5,823 bases of DNA from Lentzea sp. GTDB taxonomy: Bacteria; Actinomycetota; Actinomycetes; Mycobacteriales; Pseudonocardiaceae. The notes beneath the pieces were generated by a model. The model saw only the letters and a list, made by a program, of their open reading frames with translations. It did not search any database and was not told where the DNA came from. The stretch's first letter is position 1; every line of letters starts with the position of its first letter. Shown here piece by piece: positions 1-5,802 of the stretch. The position numbers and the translations under genes are program-made. The DNA is taken from contig JASLAV010000643.1 in assembly GCA_030146905.1 (NCBI GenBank), positions 1 to 5,823 of the forward strand. The letters run 5' to 3'.

Positions 1-1743
1 TGGCGCTGGAGCGAGACCCTGGGCGCGGCGGCGGCGACCGCACGGCACCGGATCGTCGACCACCACCTCGCCAAGTTCGGCGGACTCGACGCCGGGTTGC
101 CGCGGTTGGCCGCCGACCTCGACCTGCTGACAGCGGGGTCAGGGTACGCGGTACGACACCTGGCGGGGCACCTGCTCGACGCCGGGCGGATCGAGGACCT
201 CTGTCGGCTCCTCACCATCGAAAGCCGGACGGGCAACCTGTGGTTCGCCGCCCACGAGCACGCCGACGCCGTCGATGACTACCTCGCCGACATCTCCACC
301 CTGTGGGCGCATGTCGCACGCCGAACCGATGAGGCGCTGGCCGCGGGCAGGCCCGCGCCGACGCTGGTGGACGAGGCGCGGTGCGCGCTCGCGGCCTCCT
401 CGATCACCAGCCTCACTGCGAACATCCCGGCCGACCTGGTGGTCGCCTTGGTGAAGGCCGGGATGTGGACGCCGTCACGGGCGGTCGCGCACGCCCGCAG
501 GCTGCACGCCCCGCCTGCCAGGGCGCTGTTGCTCGCCGCGCTGGTCCCGCTCCTGCCGGATCACCTCCGTCCTCAGGCGGTGGCGTGGGCGCTGGCCGCG
601 GCCCGTGATCCCGTCACCCACATCACCGGCGACGTGCTGACCCGGATCGCGCCGCACCTGACGGACGTGGCCGACGCGGTGTCGATCGCGTCCCGGGTGC
701 GCCACGGCGGGTGGCGTGCCGCGGCGCAGGCGGCGATCGCGCGACGCCTGGACGGGCAGTCCAGGCGGAACCTGCTCCGGGACGCGCTGGACTCGGCGAT
801 GTCCGTCGCCGGTGAGCACGATCGCGCGGAGGCCGTCCGGCGGATCCTGCCGGACCTGCCCGATGACCTGGTCGATGACGCGGTGTCCGCCGCAGCCGAA
901 ACCGCCCCGCCGCGCGCGGCACCGCGGCCGCAGATCGGTGCGCTGCTGAAGAGCACTACCGCGGACAGCAGCGAACTCGCCCGGGTTGACGAACTCGTCG
1001 CCCTCATCCCGACAAGTTCCGAGGACGATCTCGCCGAGGTGCTGGCCACCGCGGAGGGAATCTCCGACCTCGACAGCCGGGCCGTCCTGCTGACGGCGGT
1101 CGCGGCCCGGCTGCCCGTCGGCGAACGACCACCGGTGCTCGCCGCCGCGCTGACCGCGGCCCGCACCATCACCACCGCCCCCGCCGACCCCGACGACGCC
1201 TTCGCAGCGGCCAACCACCGGACCCGCGCCGGCGTGCTGGCCGGATACGCGGTGCCCGACGAGCGCACCACCGCCGTCGGACACAGGCCTCCCCCGCCGC
1301 TCGTCCGCACGCTGCCCGAGATCCTGGCGATGACCGACCCGTTCCGCAGAGCTCGCGCGTTGGCTTCGGCCGCACCGGGCCTGACCGCCGCCGAGGTGGA
1401 TGTGGCGCTTTCCGCCGCGGAACTCCTCCCCGAGGAAGCCCGGACGCGGGCGCTCACCGGCCTGGTGCCCGTCCTCAGCTCCGCCTCTCAGCTGGCACGG
1501 GCCGCGGCGGCGGCACCGAGCCGGGACCGTGGGCTGCTGGTCACGGTGGTGACTCGCGCCGCAGCGGTCCTGCGAGGCCCGGAGCTGGTCGTCCTGCTTC
1601 GCCGTACGACGCGGTCGGTCAGTCGGACGACTTGTCTCGCGCTTCTGGACCTGGCCGCCCCGAGACTGGCGGAGCTCGCCGGTCCCGGGTTTCACGACAG
1701 CCTGGCCGCGGCGGTCGACGACGCACGGCGCTGGTGGCCGTGA
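1..1743 (+). CDS. STAND-type (NB-ARC/NACHT-like) ATPase, C-terminal part; 5' end outside window
   Basis: The frame is open from base 1 to the TGA at 1741-1743 (580 codons). A TTG at 97 is not a convincing start, because the 32 codons before it already look like protein of the same family. Codons about 49-62 (YAVRHLAGHLLDAG) and 79-98 (NLWFAAHEHADA...DYLADI) match the helical region that follows the NTPase and winged-helix domains of actinobacterial STAND proteins. The rest is Ala/Leu/Arg-rich helix carrying degenerate repeats of the type RAxxLxxLxPxLP...AxxAAxxx, clearest near 520-609, 823-903, 1078-1170 and 1348-1430. Such superhelical C-termini usually act as sensor or scaffold in STAND switches, where ligand binding triggers nucleotide-dependent oligomerisation. 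No transmembrane segment is visible. The NTPase (Walker A/B) and any N-terminal effector lie upstream of the window, so the class is inferred from the C-terminal part only. It ends 430 bases before the kinase gene. Confidence 0.75.
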   Translation, partial: WRWSETLGAAAATARHRIVDHHLAKFGGLDAGLPRLAADLDLLTAGSGYAVRHLAGHLLDAGRIEDLCRLLTIESRTGNLWFAAHEHADAVDDYLADISTLWAHVARRTDEALAAGRPAPTLVDEARCALAASSITSLTANIPADLVVALVKAGMWTPSRAVAHARRLHAPPARALLLAALVPLLPDHLRPQAVAWALAAARDPVTHITGDVLTRIAPHLTDVADAVSIASRVRHGGWRAAAQAAIARRLDGQSRRNLLRDALDSAMSVAGEHDRAEAVRRILPDLPDDLVDDAVSAAAETAPPRAAPRPQIGALLKSTTADSSELARVDELVALIPTSSEDDLAEVLATAEGISDLDSRAVLLTAVAARLPVGERPPVLAAALTAARTITTAPADPDDAFAAANHRTRAGVLAGYAVPDERTTAVGHRPPPPLVRTLPEILAMTDPFRRARALASAAPGLTAAEVDVALSAAELLPEEARTRALTGLVPVLSSASQLARAAAAAPSRDRGLLVTVVTRAAAVLRGPELVVLLRRTTRSVSRTTCLALLDLAAPRLAELAGPGFHDSLAAAVDDARRWWP

Positions 1744-1758
1744 GAGAAGCAGAACTCC

Positions 1759-1776
1759 TGACTCGACCAGAGGTCA
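1759..1776 (+). terminator. Possible hairpin terminator after the STAND gene
   Basis: Sixteen bases after the stop codon, TGACTC (1759-1764) can pair with GAG-G-GTCA (1770-1776), leaving one bulged G and a five-base loop (GACCA). A second small hairpin, CACCA/TGGTG with loop GCAGA, follows at 1786-1800. There is no T-run, but actinobacterial terminators often lack one. Both stems are short enough to occur by chance, so this is a weak call. Confidence 0.22.
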
Positions 1777-2019
1777 CGCGGGCAGCACCAGCAGATGGTG
1801 ATGCGAGCCGGCCTCGGTAATACCTCGTGGATGTCGTCGCGAATCCCCATCGGATCCGTGGGCGGCGGAATCAGCCTGGAGAGGTCAACACCGCGCGATC
1901 AACGACCTTATTCCAAGATCACTTTTCCGGATCCGAATTCCGCAAATTTACGGCAAGGACGGCCTGTTCCCGTTCAGGACACGGGACCGGACACCTGATC
2001 ATGAAAGTTTCAGGGTCGG

Positions 2020-2044
2020 GGAACGCAACGAAGCGACTGCCGTA
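2020..2044 (+). promoter_or_regulatory. Candidate ECF-sigma-type promoter (GGAAC-N16-CGTA)
   Basis: GGAAC at 2020-2024, preceded by two more G, is followed after exactly 16 bases by CGTA at 2041-2044. Many actinobacterial ECF sigma factors recognise a GGAAC-type -35 and a CGT-type -10 at about this spacing. If real, transcription would start near 2052, about 120 bases before the kinase ATG, and would tie the operon to envelope or other stress. The motif is short, so a chance match is quite possible. Confidence 0.35.
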
Positions 2045-2062
2045 GGGCAAAAGCGTGATAGC

Positions 2063-2093
2063 CGGACAATTTTGTTGTGAACCGGTCTAGAAT
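2063..2093 (+). promoter_or_regulatory. Candidate housekeeping promoter, -10 TAGAAT
   Basis: TAGAAT at 2088-2093 fits the actinobacterial sigma-A-type -10 consensus TANNNT, in a locally AT-rich stretch 80 bases before the kinase start. The -35 is poor: CGGACA at 2063-2068 is the nearest match, with a long 19-base spacer. An imperfect inverted repeat, CCGG-ACAA (2062-2069) against TTGT-GAA-CCGG (2075-2085), occupies the spacer and could be an operator. The -10 is the strongest part of the call. Confidence 0.4.
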
Positions 2094-2124
2094 CATCTTT
2101 GCGACGCACGGCGGGCAAGCGGGG

Positions 2125-2146
2125 TCCGCGCGTGGCACGCGTCGGG
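2125..2146 (+). other. GC-rich hairpin in the kinase leader
   Basis: TCCG-CGCG (2125-2132) can pair with CGCG-T-CGGG (2138-2146) around the loop TGGCA, with one bulged T and one G-U pair. It ends about 15 bases before the ribosome binding site. A competing pairing is possible between CGACGC (2102-2107) and GCGTCG (2139-2144). Hairpins like this are common by chance in GC-rich DNA, so a regulatory role is only a possibility. Confidence 0.25.
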
Positions 2147-2161
2147 GGACGTTCGTGTGCC

Positions 2162-2167
2162 GGAAGG
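2162..2167 (+). promoter_or_regulatory. Ribosome binding site of the kinase gene
   Basis: GGAAGG lies six bases before the ATG at 2174. This fixes that start, which also leaves a normal short N-terminal lead before the kinase domain. Confidence 0.7.
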
Positions 2168-2173
2168 TGACGA

Positions 2174-3808
2174 ATGGTCATTGCGCAGGTTGAGGTATTG
2201 AGACCCGGTGATCCGAGACGCCTGGGGCCCTACCGGGTTTTGGGCAGACTGGGATCGGGTGGGATGGGAACGGTGTACCTGGCGGAGTCGTCCGGAGAAC
2301 GGGTGGCCGTGAAGGTGATCCACTCGTCGCACGCGGCGGATCCCGTGTACCGCAAGCGGTTCACCCAGGAGATCGCGGCGGCGCAGGCGGTGCGCTCGGA
2401 GTACACCGCCACGGTGGTCGACTCGCAAGCGGTGGGCGATCCGCTCTACGTGGCCACGGAGGTGGTTCAGGGACAGGCGCTGGACCGTTTGGCGGTGCCC
2501 GGAAGGGGTTTGCCCGCCGAGCGCGTCGTCTCGCTCGCCCGCGACACCGCGCGGGCGCTGCGCGACATCCACCGGGAAGGGCTGGTCCACCGGGACCTCA
2601 AGCCCTCCAACGTAATGGTCGGCCCGACTCGCGCCGTGCTGATCGATTTCGGCATCGCGACCACCGTCGCCGACATCGGTCGCCTGACGAGCACCGGGAA
2701 GGTGATGGGAACCCTGCCCTACCAGGCTCCGGAACTCGTCAAGGGAGGCAGCACCGCGTCGGTGAAGTCCGACATCTTCGCGTGGGGCTGCGTGGTCTTC
2801 TACGCCGCGACCGGGCGGGGGCCGTTCGGCGACGGCGCGGCGGGTGAGGTCATCCCGGCCATCCTCGGCGCGGATCCGGACCTGCGCGCGGTGCCGGGCG
2901 AGGTGCGCGAGATGGTCGGGCTGGCGCTGTCGAAACGGGCACGGGATCGGCCGGACTCCGACGAGGTGGCCGCAGAACTGGAATCGGGGTCCGCGTCCGT
3001 GGTGGTCTGCGGCTCACCCCAGGACGCTTACGCGGTCCGGCTTCGGAAAGTCCTGGTGGACAACGGCTTCACCGTGCGGATCTCGACCATTCCGGACACC
3101 CTCATCGGTGCGGGCGTGCTGCTGATCCTGGACACCGACCGGAACTCCCCGGAGACCGTCGACATGAGAGAGGCCGCGGAATGGCGCAGCATCCCCGTCC
3201 GGCGGATCATCCTGGCCGGTCCGCGGCAACCCGACGCCTTCCTCGACGCGCGTGCCAGCGCATTACCCGGTCCGGCCCATCTCGTGCAGCTACGCGCGCT
3301 GGTGCGCACAGAGCCGCGGACGCACGACGCCACCAGTCCGGTGGACCGCACGGCGGCGCTCATCACGACGGTGCGGACCGCGTTGCGAGCGGGTGATCTC
3401 GTCACGGCCGACCGGCTGACCACCGACATGCTGCTGGCGGCAGCCGGGCGGTCTGAGGAGGGCTGGATGACCCGATCCCACGTCAACCACGTCGGAACGG
3501 CTTTCCTGCGCGACCTCGCCCGGGTGTGGCAGGAGGAAACCGGCGGCAGTCACGGCTTCCACGCCCAGCGAGCGCTGCTGCCGGAGAACTCGCGGAACAG
3601 GATGTACACCCTGGCCCACGCCTTCGGGTGGCGCAGTCAGGGCTTCATACCGGACGACTACGAGACGTGGGTCGCCGACGGCGGGGACATCCCTGGGTTC
3701 TTCCCAACGCTGCGATCGCCCAAGCGGTCATACGGCTGGTACGACAACTGGAGCATGACGGTCACCGCGGTGCACGACCGGATCAGCGAGGAGCGGCGCA
3801 GTGGATGA
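2174..3808 (+). CDS. Ser/Thr protein kinase fused to a TIR/Rossmann-like segment and a GUN4-like domain
   Basis: The protein has 544 residues. Residues about 18-272 form a complete Hanks-type kinase: Gly loop GxLGSGGMGTVY (24-35), Lys47 in VAVK, helix-C Glu66, HRDLKPSN (139-146, Asp141), DFG (158-160), activation-loop T172/S173/T174, APE (185-187), Asp200 and Arg259. All catalytic residues are present, so it should be active. Residues 274-380 alternate strands and helices (ASVVVCG, GVLLILD, IPVRRIIL) and resemble a divergent TIR or Rossmann-like fold. Residues about 393-516 resemble GUN4: GDLVTADRLTTDMLLAAAGR (407-426), then DLARVWQEETGG-HGFHAQ (447-465), AHAFGW (481-486) and DIPGF (505-509). 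GUN4 binds tetrapyrroles in phototrophs, and kinase-GUN4 fusions are known in cyanobacteria. There is no transmembrane helix, so it is probably cytosolic. One rare TTA codon (Leu364) is present. The stop overlaps the SPFH gene by 8 bases. The kinase call is near certain, GUN4-like is likely, and TIR-like is tentative. Confidence 0.93.
   Translation: MVIAQVEVLRPGDPRRLGPYRVLGRLGSGGMGTVYLAESSGERVAVKVIHSSHAADPVYRKRFTQEIAAAQAVRSEYTATVVDSQAVGDPLYVATEVVQGQALDRLAVPGRGLPAERVVSLARDTARALRDIHREGLVHRDLKPSNVMVGPTRAVLIDFGIATTVADIGRLTSTGKVMGTLPYQAPELVKGGSTASVKSDIFAWGCVVFYAATGRGPFGDGAAGEVIPAILGADPDLRAVPGEVREMVGLALSKRARDRPDSDEVAAELESGSASVVVCGSPQDAYAVRLRKVLVDNGFTVRISTIPDTLIGAGVLLILDTDRNSPETVDMREAAEWRSIPVRRIILAGPRQPDAFLDARASALPGPAHLVQLRALVRTEPRTHDATSPVDRTAALITTVRTALRAGDLVTADRLTTDMLLAAAGRSEEGWMTRSHVNHVGTAFLRDLARVWQEETGGSHGFHAQRALLPENSRNRMYTLAHAFGWRSQGFIPDDYETWVADGGDIPGFFPTLRSPKRSYGWYDNWSMTVTAVHDRISEERRSG
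3788..3793 (+). promoter_or_regulatory. Ribosome binding site of the SPFH gene, inside the kinase gene
   Basis: GAGGAG lies seven bases before the GTG at 3801. It supports that GTG as the start and places initiation inside the last codons of the kinase, an arrangement typical of translational coupling. Confidence 0.65.
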
Positions 3809-5618
3809 CGTCGTCGGGTTCGTGGTGTCGGGGCTGTTCGTGCTGGCCGGGCTGGGCTTCCTGGTGCTGGTCATACAGCAGGTCAAGCGATCGGTCGTGA
3901 ACGTTCCGCTGGGTCGGTTCGCCATCGTGACCCGCAGGTACAGCTCGTTCCGGCACGCCGATTCGCTCGCCAGGGCGGTGGACCGGCAGAGCAAGTTGCT
4001 GCGCGGCGGTCGCATCTACTTCCGGCCACGCTGGCTCTTCCAGGTGGATGTCCGCGACATGATCAGCATTCCGATGGACTCGATCGGAATCGTGCACGCC
4101 AAGATGGGCGGCTCGCTCGATCACGGACAGCCCATCGCACGGCACGTGCCGTGCGACCACTTTCAGGACTTCAAGACCTTCCTCGACAAGGACGGACAGC
4201 AGGGACCTCAGATCGAGGTCCTGCACAGCGGCGGCCAGTACGCCATCCACCCGACCGTCTTCGACGTGAAGATCGTCAAACGCACCTACGTCCCGCTGAG
4301 GACCATCGGCGTCGTGGTGGCCAAGGTGGGCGAGATCATGCCGTACGGCCACACACTCGCCCGGCACGTGGAGTGCGATTACTTCCAGGACGGGGTGAAG
4401 TTCCTCGACGACGGTGGACAGCAGGGACCGCAGCAAGCGCTGCTCCCCGGTGGGAGCTACTACGCCATCAACACCGACATGTTCAACGTGCTCACCGAGA
4501 ACCACCTGGACCTCGAGATGGTCCCGCTGTCGCACCACTACCTGGAGCCGGAGGACTTGCGGCTGGTGTCGGTGGAGAGCGAGGAGACCGGCGTCGTCAT
4601 CGTCACCGAAGGGAAACACCCGGTCAACGCCGCCGAACCCGCACCGAAGATCGAAGGCCACGAGAGTTTCCAGTTCCCCTGGATCTTCCTGGACAACGGC
4701 GGGCAGTTCGGTCCGCAGTCGGAGGTACTCCCGGGCGGCTCCACCTACGCGATCAACCCGTTCTTCGCCCGCGTGGTGCGGATTCCCTCACGGGAATTGA
4801 TCCTCTCCTGGGGACGCAAGGACGTCAGCGCCGACCGCTACGACTCCGAGCTGGATCTGATCGAGGTGACCCTGGACGGGTTCCACGTGTCGGTCGAGCT
4901 GACCCAGACCTTCGTCATCCCGCCGGAGACCGCGCCGCACCTGGTCAAGCGCTTCGGCGAGGACGACGAGGAGCACGGCACCGCGGGCGTGCGCAAGTCG
5001 GCCGCAGTGCAGCGGTTGGTCACCCGCCTGCTCGGTGTGGTGGTCAAGGGCTACTTCAACGAGGTGTCCAACAGCCACCTCATCGAGGAGTTCATCAGCG
5101 ATCAGAACCAGGTCCGCGCCGAGCTGAAGACCCTGGTCGAACAGGCGCTTCGGGAGCAGAACGTCTCCCCCCGGCTGACCACCATCGGGGCGATCAAGTT
5201 CCAGTCCGACGAGATGAACGAGGAGTTCCGGCACATCGCGAAGCTGCGGCAGCAGAGCAGGCAACTCGGCCAGCAGCTGATCAACGCGGCGGTGGAGACG
5301 GACCTGAAGAGGGAGAGCATCAAGCAGGAGAAGCTGAAGCGGTCGGCGGAGCTCGAGGAGGACGTCCGCATCCTGGGCCGTGACCAGGTCGCGGCGGAGC
5401 GGATGGCCAGGATCGACGCGAGCCGCCAGGTCCCCCAGGTCCTCGTCGCGTCGAACGACCCCGGGGTCCTCGACCTCCCCAGGCGGGTCCGTGGCATTTC
5501 GCGGCGCGACGGACAGCTTCCCGTGTGGTTGCTGGACACCGAGGACGTGCGGCCGCAGCCGGCGCAGATCACCGAGGCCTACGACCGGGAAGAGGACGAG
5601 CATGACGATCCGCGCTGA
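3801..5618 (+). CDS. Membrane-anchored SPFH/band-7 (flotillin-like) protein with three N-terminal repeats
   Basis: The protein has 605 residues and starts at GTG, with a good ribosome binding site. Residues about 5-26 form one hydrophobic segment followed by Lys/Arg (QQVKR), suggesting a single membrane anchor with the bulk in the cytoplasm. Residues 93-157, 168-230 and 262-324 are three related repeats, each with FLD-x-GGQ-x-GPQ, then a GG turn and (Y)AI(N). Repeats 1 and 2 also share ARHV-x-CD-x-FQD. Residues about 334-470 look like the SPFH/band-7 domain (ELILSWG..., VELTQTFVIPPE, KGYFNEVSNSHLIEEFI). Residues about 472-545 are charged, Gln/Glu/Lys-rich helix likely to form a coiled coil, and the tail is acidic. 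SPFH proteins assemble into large membrane rings or microdomain scaffolds. Its overlaps with the kinase and Hsp70-like genes suggest it organises or is regulated by them. The SPFH assignment rests on pattern, not a search. Confidence 0.87.
   Translation: MDDVVGFVVSGLFVLAGLGFLVLVIQQVKRSVVNVPLGRFAIVTRRYSSFRHADSLARAVDRQSKLLRGGRIYFRPRWLFQVDVRDMISIPMDSIGIVHAKMGGSLDHGQPIARHVPCDHFQDFKTFLDKDGQQGPQIEVLHSGGQYAIHPTVFDVKIVKRTYVPLRTIGVVVAKVGEIMPYGHTLARHVECDYFQDGVKFLDDGGQQGPQQALLPGGSYYAINTDMFNVLTENHLDLEMVPLSHHYLEPEDLRLVSVESEETGVVIVTEGKHPVNAAEPAPKIEGHESFQFPWIFLDNGGQFGPQSEVLPGGSTYAINPFFARVVRIPSRELILSWGRKDVSADRYDSELDLIEVTLDGFHVSVELTQTFVIPPETAPHLVKRFGEDDEEHGTAGVRKSAAVQRLVTRLLGVVVKGYFNEVSNSHLIEEFISDQNQVRAELKTLVEQALREQNVSPRLTTIGAIKFQSDEMNEEFRHIAKLRQQSRQLGQQLINAAVETDLKRESIKQEKLKRSAELEEDVRILGRDQVAAERMARIDASRQVPQVLVASNDPGVLDLPRRVRGISRRDGQLPVWLLDTEDVRPQPAQITEAYDREEDEHDDPR
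4077..4772 (+). repeat. Three protein-level repeats before the SPFH domain
   Basis: The units lie at 4077-4271, 4302-4490 and 4584-4772. The core motifs are FLDKDGQQGPQ, FLDDGGQQGPQ and FLDNGGQFGPQ, starting at residues 127, 201 and 296. Units 1 and 2 are closest and share a His/Cys motif (H115/C118 and H189/C192). Unit 3 has lost this motif and is separated by about 30 extra residues. The similarity is in protein rather than DNA, so this is old duplication, not a recent tandem repeat. Confidence 0.85.
5587..5596 (+). promoter_or_regulatory. Ribosome binding site of the Hsp70-like gene, inside the SPFH gene
   Basis: GGGAAGAGGA ends five bases before the ATG at 5602. It supports that start, which lies within the last codons of the SPFH gene. 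Confidence 0.6.
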
Positions 5619-5802
5619 CCGTCCCCGCCTGGGGATCGACCTCGGCACGACCGCCACGTGCGTCTGCGTGGTGGACAGCACCGGGGAGGCCAGGGTGCTG
5701 ACCAACCGGGAGGGCCGCGCAACCACCCCGTCGGCGGTCTACCTCGACGCGGACGGCACGGCGGCGGTGGGTGAGCTCGCGCTCGACCAGCGCGCGCACT
5801 AG
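5602..5802 (+). CDS. Hsp70/DnaK-like protein, N-terminal fragment ended by an in-frame TAG
   Basis: ATG at 5602 overlaps the SPFH gene by 17 bases and opens a 66-codon frame. The product begins like an Hsp70-family ATPase: RLGIDLGTT at residues 9-17 is the phosphate-1 nucleotide-binding motif, and the REGRATTPSAVY stretch (36-47) and AVGELALDQ (55-63) follow at the expected distances for the start of a DnaK-type nucleotide-binding domain. A TAG at 5800-5802 then closes the frame. The next seven codons, to the window end, read PGRVITE, which is what an Hsp70 would be expected to show there. So this is more likely an interrupted or mis-sequenced full-length gene than a real 66-residue protein. 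A restart at the GTG at 5812 is possible but has no clear binding site. Family Hsp70s run to about 400-650 residues. Whether the rest exists lies beyond the window. Confidence 0.8.
   Translation: MTIRADRPRLGIDLGTTATCVCVVDSTGEARVLTNREGRATTPSAVYLDADGTAAVGELALDQRAH

Larger units (their letters stand above)
1744..2173. other. 430-base intergenic region, AT-richer than the flanking genes
   Basis: No convincing gene lies here. The small open frames at 1795-1998 and 1827-2045 overlap each other, lack ribosome binding sites and resemble no family I know. Roughly 1895-1960 and 2045-2100 are visibly richer in A and T than the coding sequence around them, as expected of promoter DNA. The stretch contains a possible terminator for the upstream gene, two candidate promoters for the kinase operon, a repeated CCGGACA (1987-1993 and 2062-2068) and a GC-rich leader hairpin. 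The size of the gap suggests the kinase cluster is transcribed separately from the STAND gene. Confidence 0.7.

Noticed and set aside
97..99. TTG as the start of the first gene
   Set aside because: The frame is open to base 1 and the residues before the TTG fit the same helical region, so the true start lies upstream of the window.
475..1695. Long open frame on the minus strand (406 codons) opposite the STAND gene
   Set aside because: Its composition (Arg/Gly/Gln-rich, no recognisable motif) is that of a GC-rich antisense shadow. The + strand frame carries the family motifs.
1928..1935. Palindrome CGGATCCG near GAATTC in the intergenic region
   Set aside because: A single short palindrome with no second copy or extended symmetry is not enough to call an operator.
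1974..1998. TCAGG...CCTGA inverted repeat with a 15-base loop
   Set aside because: The five-base stem with a long loop is weak and within chance. It is too far from the upstream stop to be its main terminator.
1795..2045. Two small overlapping open frames in the intergenic region
   Set aside because: There is no ribosome binding site, no recognisable protein, and lower GC than the coding genes. They look like chance frames.
3783..4661. Minus-strand open frame of 292 codons opposite the SPFH gene
   Set aside because: It is a shadow of the SPFH gene, rich in His/Asp/Val from reverse-complemented codons, with no domain and no ribosome binding site noted.
4151..5383. Plus-strand open frame of 410 codons in a second frame of the SPFH gene
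   Set aside because: It is Arg/Gly/Pro-rich, as expected from an out-of-frame reading of GC-rich DNA. The overlapping frame has the repeats and the SPFH domain.
4788..5726. Minus-strand open frame of 312 codons across the SPFH and Hsp70-like genes
   Set aside because: It crosses two well-supported + strand genes and shows no family motif.
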